A DNA stretch of 64,000 bases, from the NCBI RefSeq assembly GCF_002287375.1, contig NZ_NPOA01000004.1:1-64000 (forward strand). The letters run 5' to 3'. A program made the position numbers and the translations under genes. Positions 36,848 through 46,844 of the stretch are shown here, one piece after another; the stretch's first letter is position 1, and each line of letters opens with the position of its first letter. The DNA is from Virgibacillus profundi (lineage in GTDB: Bacteria > Bacillota > Bacilli > Bacillales > Amphibacillaceae). The notes under the pieces are model-generated. The model was not told the origin of the DNA. It saw only the letters and a list, made by a program, of their open reading frames with translations, and did no database searches.

Positions 36848-38119
36848 ATGGATATTTTACAGGATTTGGAAACTCGTGGATTAATTCATCAAACAACAGA
36901 TCGGGAAGGGTTGGAGCAACATTTATCAACAAATCAGGTTACATTATACTGCGGTTTTGATCCAACTGCAGACAGTTTACATATCGGACATTTACTCCCG
37001 ATAACGATGTTAAAAAGATTTCAAAAAGCAGGCCATAAACCAATCGCTTTAGTTGGTGGAGGAACAGGAATGATCGGTGACCCGAGTGGTCGCACAAGTG
37101 AACGCTCATTAAATGAAGGGGAAGTTGTTAAAGAATACAGTGAAAAAATCAGACAGCAGATTGCAAAGTTGCTTGAGTTTGATCAAGGGGAAAATCCGGT
37201 TGTAGCCAGAAATAATCATGACTGGTTAGCGAGCATGAACATAATAGATTTTCTACGTGATGCAGGAAAGCATTTTGGCATAAATTATATGCTGGGAAAA
37301 GAATCGGTATCTGCACGTATTGAACAAGGAATTACATTTACGGAATTCAGTTACATGATTCTGCAATCACTTGATTACTTAAAATTATATGAACAGGAAA
37401 ACTGTACACTGCAAATTGGCGGCAGTGATCAGTGGGGTAATATTACTGCTGGTATGGAACTGATTCGTCGTTCAAGAGAGCAGGAAGAAGAGGAAATTAA
37501 AGTTTATGGTTTAACAGTTCCTTTAATTACAAAAGCAGACGGAACGAAATTTGGTAAAACAGCAGGTGGGGCTGTTTGGCTGGACCCGGAGAAAACAAGT
37601 CCTTATGAATTTTACCAATTCTGGATCAATACTGATGATCGTGATGTCATGAAGTTTATCCGCTACTTTACATTCCTTCCTGAAAATGAGATAGAGCAAC
37701 TGCAGGATGAAATAACAAACCAGCCGGAAAAACGTAAAGCACAAAAACGATTAGCTGAAGAAATGACAAGCGTTGTGCATAGTGATGAAGCACTCGAGCA
37801 GGCACAAAAGATTTCGGCATCACTGTTTAGTGGTGATCTTAAGCAATTATCTGCAAGTGATATCAAGCAGGGATTTAAAGATGTTCCAACATATCAAGCA
37901 GCCAAAGAGGATATTGGATTAATTGATCTGTTAGTAAATGCATCTATTTCTTCATCTAAAAGACAAGCCAGGGAAGATGTAGGAAATGGAGCAATATATA
38001 TTAATGGAGAAAGAATACAGGATCTGCAATATACCGTAAATGATGATGATCGCATTGAAGGAAAGTTTACAATTATTCGCCGCGGGAAGAAAAAGTATTC
38101 ACTGATCAGTTACAAATAA
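36848..38119 (+). CDS. tyrS: Tyrosyl-tRNA synthetase TyrRS
   Basis: A 423-residue class I synthetase. HIGH is visible in SLHIGHLLP near residue 45, and the KMSKS counterpart is KFGKT near residue 235. The tyrosine-binding YCGFDPTADS lies near residue 34, and an S4 RNA-binding domain (residues 355-423) ends the protein. ATG 36848 is preferred with TGGAGTG nine bases upstream; the GTG at 36839 overlaps that site. Controlled by the upstream T-box. Confidence 0.96.
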   Translation: MDILQDLETRGLIHQTTDREGLEQHLSTNQVTLYCGFDPTADSLHIGHLLPITMLKRFQKAGHKPIALVGGGTGMIGDPSGRTSERSLNEGEVVKEYSEKIRQQIAKLLEFDQGENPVVARNNHDWLASMNIIDFLRDAGKHFGINYMLGKESVSARIEQGITFTEFSYMILQSLDYLKLYEQENCTLQIGGSDQWGNITAGMELIRRSREQEEEEIKVYGLTVPLITKADGTKFGKTAGGAVWLDPEKTSPYEFYQFWINTDDRDVMKFIRYFTFLPENEIEQLQDEITNQPEKRKAQKRLAEEMTSVVHSDEALEQAQKISASLFSGDLKQLSASDIKQGFKDVPTYQAAKEDIGLIDLLVNASISSSKRQAREDVGNGAIYINGERIQDLQYTVNDDDRIEGKFTIIRRGKKKYSLISYK

Positions 38120-38132
38120 ATAGATAAATAAT

Positions 38133-38168
38133 GGAAAAGGATATGAATGATGATTGTCCTTTTCCATA
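38133..38168 (+). terminator. Possible terminator hairpin after tyrS
   Basis: The stem GGAAAAGGA/TCCTTTTCC has no T tract. It may act together with the stronger hairpin at 38173. Confidence 0.4.
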
Positions 38169-38172
38169 ATAA

Positions 38173-38205
38173 AAAAACTGCTCACAAATTGTGAACAGTT
38201 TTTTG
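38173..38205. terminator. Bidirectional terminator between tyrS and rpsD
   Basis: The hairpin AAAACTGCTCACA/TGTGAACAGTTTT has T runs on both strands and sits between two converging genes. Confidence 0.9.
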
Positions 38206-38209
38206 TCTA

Positions 38210-38812
38210 TTATCTTGAGTAGTACTCAACGATAAGAGCTTCATTGATTTCTGCTGGAAGCTCAGAGCGCTCCGGAAGGCGAGTAAATGAACCTTCCATT
38301 TTATCTGCGTCAAAAGTTAGATATTCGGGAACAAAGTTGTTTACTTCCAATGCTTCCTCGATGATATCCAATTTTTTCGCTTTTTCACGCAAGCCAACTA
38401 CTTGACCTGGCTTTACGCGGTATGATGGAATATCAACACGTCCACCATCTACTGTGACATGACCATGGTTTACAAGCTGACGTGCTTGTGCACGAGTACG
38501 AGCAAGTCCCAGGCGGTAAACAAGGTTATCAAGGCGAGCATCAAGTAAAATCATGAAGTTCTCACCATGAATACCTTTCATTTTACCAGCTTGATCAAAC
38601 AAGTTACGGAATTGACGTTCTGTCAAACCATACATGAAGCGCAATTTTTGCTTCTCTTGTAATTGTAAACCATATTCAGATATTTTTCTTCTTGAGTTCG
38701 GTCCATGTTGACCAGGAGCGTAAGGGCGTTTATCTAATTCCTTACCAGTTCCAGTTAATGAAATGCCAAGCCGACGGGATTTTTTCCATACTGATCCAGT
38801 ATAACGAGCCAT
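38210..38812 (-). CDS. rpsD: 30S ribosomal protein S4
   Basis: A 200-residue primary 16S rRNA-binding protein. The start [19 protein letters not shown] is typical, and the S4 RNA-binding domain ([26 protein letters not shown]) lies at residues 90-150. Monocistronic as in B. subtilis, with a long regulatory leader. AAAGGAGGAAATG precedes the start. Confidence 0.97.
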   Translation of the reverse strand: MARYTGSVWKKSRRLGISLTGTGKELDKRPYAPGQHGPNSRRKISEYGLQLQEKQKLRFMYGLTERQFRNLFDQAGKMKGIHGENFMILLDARLDNLVYRLGLARTRAQARQLVNHGHVTVDGGRVDIPSYRVKPGQVVGLREKAKKLDIIEEALEVNNFVPEYLTFDADKMEGSFTRLPERSELPAEINEALIVEYYSR

Positions 38813-39016
38813 AAGACATTTCCTCCTTTATTATTTTATTTGCATAAAATAAAACGACCGTGATTCTAAACGTTGTCCATTATGTTTTCATGTACCATCG
38901 CTCCAGCAGCAGAGAGTTACACGATACACCTCTTAGTTGATAGAAATTCAAGCTTAGTATGAGGAACAAAATGGGTTCAAGCGCCGATCCACATAGGCTA
39001 CCTTATTATTTTACAC
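38813..39016 (-). promoter_or_regulatory. rpsD autoregulatory leader
   Basis: About 200 nt of structured leader precede rpsD on minus. The block GGATCGGCGCTTGAACCC resembles the B. subtilis rpsD leader, where S4 represses its own synthesis by binding the mRNA. The boundaries and pseudoknot were not computed; the leader function is inferred from position and similarity. Confidence 0.6.
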
Positions 39017-39023
39017 AAAGAAT

Positions 39024-39052
39024 ATTATATAAGTTATACACTTATAAGTCAA
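39024..39052 (-). promoter_or_regulatory. Sigma-A promoter of rpsD
   Basis: On minus, TTGACT (39047-39052) and TATAAT (39024-39029) are separated by exactly 17 bp, giving a strong vegetative promoter that starts the rpsD leader. Confidence 0.9.
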
Positions 39053-39190
39053 CTAAAAAAATAATATGTGTCATTTTTGATTATTTATAGGAAAATAGAA
39101 CTAGTTGATATATAATAAAGGTACAATAGGCATGTTTTAATGTACATATAATGACGACAAAACATTTTAGTTGATGATGGGTGATAAATA

Positions 39191-41017
39191 ATGAATAGAA
39201 AAGAAAAGCTGCATAATAAATTAAATAGCGTATATTTTGATTTGTTGGCTAATATTGGAACTTATCGATATGAACAATTTCTATCATTGATGGCAACAGA
39301 AATAAAAACATTACTACATGCACCATATACAGCGTTTTACCTTTATGATAACTGGAGTAAAACATACAGTCTAGTAACGGATTCAATTGCTGAAGAAAAG
39401 CTGTTGCATAAAAATGTAAAGTTGGAAACTGATTCTTATAGCGAAACTGATTTTTTACAAGGTAGTCCTGAGGGCATGGAAACATGTTTGATCCCTTTGA
39501 GCCTGAAGCATGAATCCCATGGGTTTTTAATTATTTTAAACGACAATAATAAGGATTTGCACTCCAATGGTATAGCTGATCTTCTAAAGAAAGAAACGGA
39601 GAACGTACTTGGTGTCATTCATCAATATCATATCAATGAAACAAATGATTTAAACAATCGATTACTATTTGCATTTGCCACAAAGGTTTTTCCATCAACA
39701 AATCGAACCGATATATTAAAGGAAATAATTAACGTGTTAAAGAATCGCTATCCGGAGTTTTCATACAATCTCTTATTATCACAGGATAATGAAGCAGATA
39801 GTTCTTTGCCAATTCAAACAATTGAATATAGTGATGCTGTAACCAAGCGTATGAGTACACAGGCTTTTTTAACCGGTGTTGTACAAATCGAGGACCAGGT
39901 AAATGAGAAGCAGACTTGCATCTATGCACCACTATCTGGCAAGCAGGCTGTTTATGGTGTATTAAAGATAATATCGCCGGAGCTGGAGGTCTTTTCGGAG
40001 CAGGAAATAAAATTCATTGAAAAATTTGCAGAAACTGCTGGAAAAGCAATTGAAAATGCTACACTGTATCAGCACTCAGAACACCATGTATCCAATTTGA
40101 AACTAATTAATGAAACTACACAAAAGCTGAATTCTAATTTAAAACTATCGGAAATTACGAAATTGGTTAGAAATCAAATTTTATGGTCAAGCCATGCATC
40201 GCAAGTTGGAATTATTTATTATAATGAGGAATCGAATCAAAAGTTTGATATTCTGACAGAAAGTACGGCATATTTCAATACAAAAAAAGGACATTCATTT
40301 GTAAATCATTTATCTGAATCAATAAATATAGAAGCCTTATTTAGTGGGGACTATAGAAGTAACGAATCCTTCCCTTATCGTTCGGTTATGGCAATTCCAA
40401 TGTCTCAATCAGGGACAGTTCATGGTTTAATTGTTGTCATGCATGAGGAATCCTACTTTTTCTCTTTTGAAACATTTAAACTGGTTCAATCGCTTGTGCA
40501 ACATTCTACACTGGCTTTTATGAATACGATTTTAAAAGATAAATTGGAAAAAGCGGTGATTACAGATTATCTTACAAAGCTATATTCAAGGAGCTATTTG
40601 GAAGAAAAAATTAATCAGCATATGGAAACAGATGAAAATGGCGTACTAATTTTATTTGATATTGATGATTTTAAGCGAATCAATGATAAGTATGGCCATC
40701 ATGTAGGTGATGAGGTACTTAAGCAAATTGCTTCTATTATGAAGCAACATATCGAAAGTGAAGATGTACCCGCAAGATGGGGTGGGGAAGAATTAGCAAT
40801 ATATTTACCTGCCACCACGATTCAGGAAGGCTTTCAAATTGCAGGAGTAATTAGTAAGCAGGTGGAGGAAAACACAAAACCAACTGTCACCCTTTCTAGT
40901 GGGGTTTCTTCGTGGGTTAATGGGGTACTAGATACAGTAAGTGATTTGTTTATTCGAACAGATAAAGCACTTTATGAAGCAAAAGGTGCTGGGAAAAATA
41001 GTGTTGTGCAGAGATAG
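39191..41017 (+). CDS. dgcP: Diguanylate cyclase with GAF domains (DgcP/YtrP)
   Basis: A 608-residue protein with two or more GAF-like sensory regions (about residues 25-150 and 300-440) and a C-terminal GGDEF domain (455-608). The active site reads GGEEL near residue 533, a functional variant. The -RxxD- inhibitory site expected five residues upstream is replaced by ESED, so classic product inhibition is unlikely. DgcP makes cyclic di-GMP and, in B. subtilis, lies next to rpsD and ytsP as here. No membrane segment. Confidence 0.9.
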   Translation: MNRKEKLHNKLNSVYFDLLANIGTYRYEQFLSLMATEIKTLLHAPYTAFYLYDNWSKTYSLVTDSIAEEKLLHKNVKLETDSYSETDFLQGSPEGMETCLIPLSLKHESHGFLIILNDNNKDLHSNGIADLLKKETENVLGVIHQYHINETNDLNNRLLFAFATKVFPSTNRTDILKEIINVLKNRYPEFSYNLLLSQDNEADSSLPIQTIEYSDAVTKRMSTQAFLTGVVQIEDQVNEKQTCIYAPLSGKQAVYGVLKIISPELEVFSEQEIKFIEKFAETAGKAIENATLYQHSEHHVSNLKLINETTQKLNSNLKLSEITKLVRNQILWSSHASQVGIIYYNEESNQKFDILTESTAYFNTKKGHSFVNHLSESINIEALFSGDYRSNESFPYRSVMAIPMSQSGTVHGLIVVMHEESYFFSFETFKLVQSLVQHSTLAFMNTILKDKLEKAVITDYLTKLYSRSYLEEKINQHMETDENGVLILFDIDDFKRINDKYGHHVGDEVLKQIASIMKQHIESEDVPARWGGEELAIYLPATTIQEGFQIAGVISKQVEENTKPTVTLSSGVSSWVNGVLDTVSDLFIRTDKALYEAKGAGKNSVVQR

Positions 41018-41046
41018 AAGCGGCTAATAGAAATAGCCGCTTCTTC
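41014..41046. terminator. Terminator between converging dgcP and fRMsr genes
   Basis: The stem GAAGCGGCTA/TAGCCGCTTC with loop ATAGAAA overlaps the dgcP stop codon. T content on either side is modest. Confidence 0.7.
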
Positions 41047-41052
41047 ACAGGC

Positions 41053-41532
41053 TTATAAAAATTCAATTAATACTTGGACAAATTTTTCAAGATATTGCTG
41101 ATCTGTTTCATCAAATCGATCAGTGATAGGACTATCAATATCCAGTACACCATAAACACTGTCGTTGATTATTATTGGTACAACGATTTCCGATCTGCTT
41201 GCACTGTCACATGCAATATGACCTGGAAACGTCATTACATCATCCACAAGTTGTGTTTCACGTTCTTTAACTGCTGCACCGCATACCCCTTTACCAGATG
41301 CTATTCGAATACATGCGGGTAATCCCTGAAATGGGCCCAGTACCAATTCATTCTCTTTCCAAAGATAAAAACCGACCCAATTAACCTCAGCCAAAAATTG
41401 GTTTAGCAATGCTGAAGCATTTGATAGAATAGCAATAGAATCTGTTTCGTCTTCACTTAAAGCATGTAATTGTTTGATCAGCAATTCATAATCTTTTGCC
41501 TTGCTTCCTGAGTATGCTGTAGCTTGAAACAT
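41053..41532 (-). CDS. Free methionine-(R)-sulfoxide reductase (GAF type, YtsP)
   Basis: A 159-residue single GAF-domain enzyme that reduces free methionine-R-sulfoxide. The three conserved cysteines are visible in LPACIRI, GKGVCGAAV and GHIACD. ATG 41532 has GGGAGGTA; the longer frame to 41583 is rejected. It is convergent with dgcP and divergent from refZ, matching B. subtilis ytsP. Confidence 0.9.
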   Translation of the reverse strand: MFQATAYSGSKAKDYELLIKQLHALSEDETDSIAILSNASALLNQFLAEVNWVGFYLWKENELVLGPFQGLPACIRIASGKGVCGAAVKERETQLVDDVMTFPGHIACDSASRSEIVVPIIINDSVYGVLDIDSPITDRFDETDQQYLEKFVQVLIEFL

Positions 41533-41659
41533 ATAAAATACCTCCCAAAAGTAAATTTGATAAAATAATAGAACATTCGACAACAGGTGTTTTAATTGTC
41601 GAGAGAAAAATGCAGGATAAATATACTATACGTCGTAATTTAGAAGTAAGGAGTTGAAA

Positions 41660-42295
41660 ATGATGAAACGAAAAACGTCCAAACAAAAAGTGATCGATGC
41701 TGCCTCTTCTTTGTTCTTTCAAAATGGATTTCATGGAACGTCTGTCAGGGATATTGCAGATAAAGCATCAGTAAATGTATCGTTGATCAGTTACTACTTC
41801 AAAGGAAAACAAGGACTCCTGGAATATGCTGTTACACAGTACTATGAAGAATATTTAAAAACAATCGAAGAATCATTACAGCAAACAGAATCATTTATTC
41901 CTCTGGAAAAATTAAAGAACCTAATTTTTACTATTATACATTATAAACAAAGCCATCATCAATTCTCATGTTTTATTCACCGTGAATTAACCCTTGACTC
42001 GGTATTTGTAAGGGAAATGGCAGTAACTTATTTGGCAAAGGAAAATCATTATGTCAGTAAAACATTTTTCAGTACTTTAAATAATAAGAAGAATAATGAA
42101 GAAAACCAATATTTACTGATGCAATTAAAAGGGATGTTAATTACACCATATATTTTACATAATGAATGGAAAAATCATGTGATTGGTAATTATTCACATA
42201 ATATATTTGTAAAAAAATATGTAAAAACAATTCATCAATGGCTGGATTTTATCATTCTTCAGGAGAAGGAAATCCTAGAGAATAATAGATATTAG
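41660..42295 (+). CDS. refZ: TetR-type regulator of FtsZ, RefZ (YttP)
   Basis: A 211-residue TetR-family DNA-binding protein. The N-terminal helix-turn-helix is HGTSVRDIADKASVNVSLISYYF near residues 28-50. Its position between ytsP and ezrA identifies it with B. subtilis RefZ, which binds sites near the origin and adjusts FtsZ positioning at sporulation. AAGGAG precedes ATG 41660; ATG 41663 is also possible. Confidence 0.85.
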   Translation: MMKRKTSKQKVIDAASSLFFQNGFHGTSVRDIADKASVNVSLISYYFKGKQGLLEYAVTQYYEEYLKTIEESLQQTESFIPLEKLKNLIFTIIHYKQSHHQFSCFIHRELTLDSVFVREMAVTYLAKENHYVSKTFFSTLNNKKNNEENQYLLMQLKGMLITPYILHNEWKNHVIGNYSHNIFVKKYVKTIHQWLDFIILQEKEILENNRY

Positions 42296-42448
42296 TGAAA
42301 TTTTTGGCGAAATGCAAATTTATTTGTATAATTTTAGCCAAAAGTGCCATTTACATGGTATTATAAATAATATATTTTAAAATTAAACTAATATAAAAAT
42401 AATACCTGTCCTTCGATAAATTATAGAAATATAGTGAGGAGGAATTCT

Positions 42449-44140
42449 ATGGCATATACTATTGGAATTATACTAGTAATTATCGCATTAATAATTATTG
42501 GACTTATTTTACGAAAACGGGTATACGATGTTGTGGATAAATATGAAGCCTGGAAAATGGACATTATGGGTCGTAATATTGCCTCACAACTCGGACGAAT
42601 TAAAGCTTTAAATTTATCTGGTGAAACTCAAGTGAAATTTGAAACATGGAAAGAACGTTGGGAATTCATTGTTACAAAGGAATTGCCTGATATTGAGGAA
42701 TATTTATTTGATGCAGAGGAAGCGGCAGATCGGTATCGTTTTTCCAAGGCTAAGAAAACGCTGAATAAGGTGGAGCAGGTTTTGCAATCGATCGAAAACG
42801 ATATTGAAAAAATGCTGCAGGAACTCGATCAACTAATGGAATCAGAGGAAACCAGTCGCAAGGAAATAGAAGAGTTACAGCCAGCGATTAAGAGTTTACG
42901 TAAACAGGTTTCACAAAATCGTTACCAATACGGAAAAGCAGAATATCACTTTGATGTAGTAATTGATGAACACGAAGAAAAACTTAGTAAATATCATGAG
43001 TTAACCGAAGCCGGAGATTATTCCGAAGCAAAGGAATTAGTAGATACATTGAAGGATGACATAGAAGAGCTGGAGTCTCAGATCCAGAGGTTTCCAGAGA
43101 TTTTCAGACTGTGTAAACATGATCTGCCAGCCCAATTAGATAATCTATACTCCGGGCTTACAGGAATGAAAGAAGATGGATACAGGGTTGAGCATCTGTC
43201 CTTCGAAAAAGAAATCCGTACATATCAGGAACGATTGCTGGATACTGTTTCTACACTGGAAAGTGGAGATATGTCAAATGTAGAAGAAGTAATTACTGAT
43301 ATTGAAGAAAGAATCAAAGAAATGTATCAACTTCTGGAAAAAGAAGCAATTGCAAAAAGTTATTTAGAAACAAAAGTACCAATGTATCAGGAAAATCTAT
43401 ATGATTTAAGCAATACCTTCTATCATACAAAAGAGGAAGTTGAGAAATTAAAACAAGCATACTATTTTGAAGATAGTGATATGGAAAGGTACTTATCCCT
43501 GGAAAAAACCATAACAAATTTAAAAACAAAATTGGAAGAACTTTCTTATGAGATGGAAAATGAGGATACAGCCCATTCTGAATTACGTGAGCAGGTAGAG
43601 CTTGGTTTTCAGCAAATAGAGGACTTGCAGCAGAAGCATGAAGAGTTTACAAAGCGTATTCATAACCTGCGCAAGGATGAACTAGAGGCTAAAGATAAGT
43701 TGATTGAGATGAGAGATCAGCTTCAGGATGTAAATCGTAAATTAAAGAAGAGCAATATACCCGGAGTTCCGAATTTTATATGGAGTTTAATGGAAACAGC
43801 TTCGAATAAAAATACGCATGTTATTAAAGCATTGGAAAAAACACCACTGGATATGGGTGAAGTACAGCAGGCATTAAATACAGCAAAAAATGCTGTTGAC
43901 CAGGCAATTGAAAAAACTGATATGATGCTTGAGCAGGCATATTTGACGGAACAAGTTATCCAATATGCGAATAGGTATCGAAGTAAGTATCCAATTCTGG
44001 CAGCAAAATTGTCGGAATCAGAGCGGTTATTTAGGGTCTATGAGTATGAGCTATCCCTGGAGCAGGCTGCAAAAGCTATCGAGGAAATCGAACCAGGTGC
44101 ATTAAAGCGAATTGAGGAATATCAGGAAGCAGTAAATTAA
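42449..44140 (+). CDS. ezrA: Septation ring formation regulator EzrA
   Basis: A 563-residue protein with one N-terminal membrane helix (residues 3-22) and a long, charged coiled-coil body of spectrin-like repeats. This is the layout of EzrA, which restrains FtsZ ring assembly. GAGGAGG precedes ATG 42449. Position between refZ and the cysteine desulfurase gene is conserved with B. subtilis. Confidence 0.94.
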   Translation: MAYTIGIILVIIALIIIGLILRKRVYDVVDKYEAWKMDIMGRNIASQLGRIKALNLSGETQVKFETWKERWEFIVTKELPDIEEYLFDAEEAADRYRFSKAKKTLNKVEQVLQSIENDIEKMLQELDQLMESEETSRKEIEELQPAIKSLRKQVSQNRYQYGKAEYHFDVVIDEHEEKLSKYHELTEAGDYSEAKELVDTLKDDIEELESQIQRFPEIFRLCKHDLPAQLDNLYSGLTGMKEDGYRVEHLSFEKEIRTYQERLLDTVSTLESGDMSNVEEVITDIEERIKEMYQLLEKEAIAKSYLETKVPMYQENLYDLSNTFYHTKEEVEKLKQAYYFEDSDMERYLSLEKTITNLKTKLEELSYEMENEDTAHSELREQVELGFQQIEDLQQKHEEFTKRIHNLRKDELEAKDKLIEMRDQLQDVNRKLKKSNIPGVPNFIWSLMETASNKNTHVIKALEKTPLDMGEVQQALNTAKNAVDQAIEKTDMMLEQAYLTEQVIQYANRYRSKYPILAAKLSESERLFRVYEYELSLEQAAKAIEEIEPGALKRIEEYQEAVN

Positions 44141-44212
44141 ATAAATAAGTATTTTCTTAGAGGAAGGATATTATATAATATCCTTTTCTTTATGGTGTAA
44201 GGAGTTAATTAT

Positions 44213-45352
44213 ATGATTTATTTAGACAATAGTGCAACAACGAAACCTAATCCAGCAGTACTTAAGAGCTTTGAACAGGTTACAGAAAGGTTCTTTGCAA
44301 ATCCTTCTTCCATTCATCAATTTGGTGGAGAAGCGGAGCGGCTGTTGATGAAGGCTAGAAACCAGGCTGCTGAGATGCTTGGTGTCGGTCAAAATGAAAT
44401 TATTTTTACTTCAGGTGGTACAGAAGGAAATAACATAGCTATTAAAGGAATTGCATTAGAGCATCAGAACAGAGGGAAACATATCATTACAACTGAAATT
44501 GAACACCCATCTGTTTATGATGCTTGCAGTAGTTTAAAGGCATTGGGTTTTGAGATTACCTATTTACCTGTTGATCATAATGGTGTAATATCATTAACGG
44601 ATTTAAAAAATAGCATTCGAAAAGATACGATTTTAATTAGTATCATGCATGTAAATAATGAAACAGGTTCCATTCAGCCCATTGAAGAAATCGGAAAAAT
44701 TGCAAAAGAACATCCGAAGCTCTTTTTTCATGTAGATGATGTACAGGGACTGGGTAAGGTTCCATTGCAGCTACCTGAAAGCGGAATAGATTTATGTACA
44801 TTTTCGGGACATAAAATTCATGGTCTGAAAGGCACAGGCATTTTATATGTTAATAATCGAACAACATTATTTCCGTTATTTCATGGGGGAAATCAAGAAA
44901 ACGCGATTCGTTCCGGTACTGAAAATTTAGCTGGTGCTGTAGCCATGGTTAAAGCATTGCGGTTAATAAAAGAGCGGGAGAAGGAAGAATTAAATAATTT
45001 ATACGAATTACAAAAATACCTTCTGGATGAAATTAACAGGCTCGAAGGAGTGGTGATGAATACGCCGCTTCACAGTGCTCCTCATATTATCAATATCTCC
45101 GTTCCGGGAATCAAGCCTGAAGTGATTATTCATATGCTGGGGGAAAAAGATATTTATATTTCAACAAAATCTGCATGCTCTTCCAAGCAAAAGGATGAAA
45201 GCAAGGTACTTACGGCATGCGGATTTAATAAAGAAAGATCCATCTCTGCACTTCGAATAAGTTTGTCATATGATACATCCAAATCAGAAATCAGACAATT
45301 TATTCATGCATTGAAAATAGCAGTTAACCAATTCAAAGAAGTAATGGAGTAG
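44213..45352 (+). CDS. nifZ: Cysteine desulfurase (NifZ/IscS family)
   Basis: A 379-residue PLP enzyme. The PLP lysine lies in FSGHKIHGLKG near residue 202, HVNNETGS near residue 147 and the persulfide cysteine in KSACSSKQK near residue 325. It supplies sulfur to ThiI for 4-thiouridine in tRNA, the established role of the B. subtilis nifZ-thiI pair. Start MIYLDNSATTKP with AAGGAG upstream. Six bases separate it from thiI. Confidence 0.93.
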   Translation: MIYLDNSATTKPNPAVLKSFEQVTERFFANPSSIHQFGGEAERLLMKARNQAAEMLGVGQNEIIFTSGGTEGNNIAIKGIALEHQNRGKHIITTEIEHPSVYDACSSLKALGFEITYLPVDHNGVISLTDLKNSIRKDTILISIMHVNNETGSIQPIEEIGKIAKEHPKLFFHVDDVQGLGKVPLQLPESGIDLCTFSGHKIHGLKGTGILYVNNRTTLFPLFHGGNQENAIRSGTENLAGAVAMVKALRLIKEREKEELNNLYELQKYLLDEINRLEGVVMNTPLHSAPHIINISVPGIKPEVIIHMLGEKDIYISTKSACSSKQKDESKVLTACGFNKERSISALRISLSYDTSKSEIRQFIHALKIAVNQFKEVME

Positions 45353-45358
45353 ATAATT

Positions 45359-46561
45359 ATGCAATATGATCATATTTTAATCCGATATGGAGAAATGGCG
45401 TTAAAAGGTAAAAATATAAAGAAGTTTATTGTAAAGCTGCAGGAAAATATTCAGCATAAAATAAAAGACTTTCCAGAAGCAAAAGTCAAACGTACACAAG
45501 GTAGAATGTTTGTACTGCTGGGTGGTCATGACCCTGAACCAATAATTGAAAAATGTAAACATATATTTGGTATCCAAAGCTTAAGTCTGGCAATCAAAGT
45601 TGACAATGAACTTGAAGCAATAAAGGATGCGGCATTATATGCATTAGAAAATAGTGAGGATACACGCAAATTTAAAGTGACTGTTAAACGAATAAATAAA
45701 GATTTCCCAGTTCGTTCGCAGGACATGAATCAGATTTTAGGCGGGCATTTGTTAAGTAATACAAATAATATTACTGTTGATGTTCATAACCCGGATTTGG
45801 AGATTAAGGTGGAAATCAGACTGGAAGCGACATATATCACCTCAAGTGTAATTCCAGGGTTAGGTGGTTTACCTGTTGGAACATCCGGAAAATCATTACT
45901 ATTATTATCAGGTGGGATTGACAGCCCTGTTGCTGGTTATCTGGCAATGAAGCGTGGTGTTCAAATTGAGGCGATCCATTTTCATTCTCCACCATTTACA
46001 AGTGATCGTGCCAAACAAAAGGTACTTGATCTTGCCAAGCAGTTAACAGGATACGGTAAATCCGTAAAAATCCATATTGTTCCATTTACGAAACTGCAGC
46101 AGGAAATTTTTCGCGAAATGCCCGATGGTTATGCCATGACAATTATGCGGCGTATGATGATGCGAATAAGTGAAAAAGTCTGCAGGAATGAATCGATTTT
46201 ATCAATGACCACAGGTGAAAATCTTGGACAGGTTGCCAGCCAGACAATGGAGAGCATGAATACAATCAATGAGGTTACCAATTATCCAATTATACGTCCA
46301 TTGATAACGATGGATAAAACTGAAATCATAAAGATATCGCAGGAGATTGGAACATACGAAACATCCATCCTGCCATATGAAGATTGTTGCACCATTTTTG
46401 TTCCAAAATCACCAAAAACAAAACCAAAAAGAGAGAAAGTAAACGTATATGAATCAAAGAAGGATTTTACTGATTTAATCGAAGATGCTGTGGCTGGAAT
46501 AGAAGTAGTAAAGGTTACAGATCAAAAAGATTTGGATAGTGTGTTTGAAGATCTTTTATAA
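45359..46561 (+). CDS. thiI: tRNA 4-thiouridine synthetase ThiI
   Basis: A 400-residue protein with NFLD/THUMP domains (residues 1-165) and a PP-loop ATPase (LLLSGGIDSPVAGYL near 180). There is no C-terminal rhodanese domain, as in other Bacillus ThiI, consistent with sulfur delivery by the neighbouring desulfurase. It adenylates U8 of tRNA before thiolation. Confidence 0.95.
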   Translation: MQYDHILIRYGEMALKGKNIKKFIVKLQENIQHKIKDFPEAKVKRTQGRMFVLLGGHDPEPIIEKCKHIFGIQSLSLAIKVDNELEAIKDAALYALENSEDTRKFKVTVKRINKDFPVRSQDMNQILGGHLLSNTNNITVDVHNPDLEIKVEIRLEATYITSSVIPGLGGLPVGTSGKSLLLLSGGIDSPVAGYLAMKRGVQIEAIHFHSPPFTSDRAKQKVLDLAKQLTGYGKSVKIHIVPFTKLQQEIFREMPDGYAMTIMRRMMMRISEKVCRNESILSMTTGENLGQVASQTMESMNTINEVTNYPIIRPLITMDKTEIIKISQEIGTYETSILPYEDCCTIFVPKSPKTKPKREKVNVYESKKDFTDLIEDAVAGIEVVKVTDQKDLDSVFEDLL

Positions 46562-46639
46562 GATGGCAGTTTTCTAAATTGGGACTGCGGTTACTCGTAC
46601 CCTCAAAATTGTTTTTGTCATAAAAAATATAGAAGGCGC

Positions 46640-46781
46640 CGTATGCGTTTGGTCGTTTTCCGCTGCGGACCGTTGCTTTCCGCGGGCACGGCTTCAGCCT
46701 CCTCGAGAAAACCACTCTGCGGGGTCTTCAGACACGTGCTATTCCCGCAGGAGTCAACGGTCCTACGCTCCAAACAACCGC
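46640..46781. repeat. GC-rich imperfect palindrome R2, copy 2 (inverted)
   Basis: Reverse-complement relative of 23976-24132. It shares GCTTTCCGCGGGCAC, CTCCTCGAG, CTCTGCGGGGTCTTC and TTCCCGCAGGAGT. Its inner arms are GGACCGTTG (46667-46675) and CAACGGTCC (46755-46763): perfectly complementary, yet different in sequence from the arms of copy 1. It follows thiI directly; no gene is visible from 46562 to 47210. Confidence 0.8.
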
Positions 46782-46844
46782 TATAAAAGTGTAACTATTT
46801 ATTTGAATTAATCGAGATCTTTTTTAAATTGCAAACCACACTTC

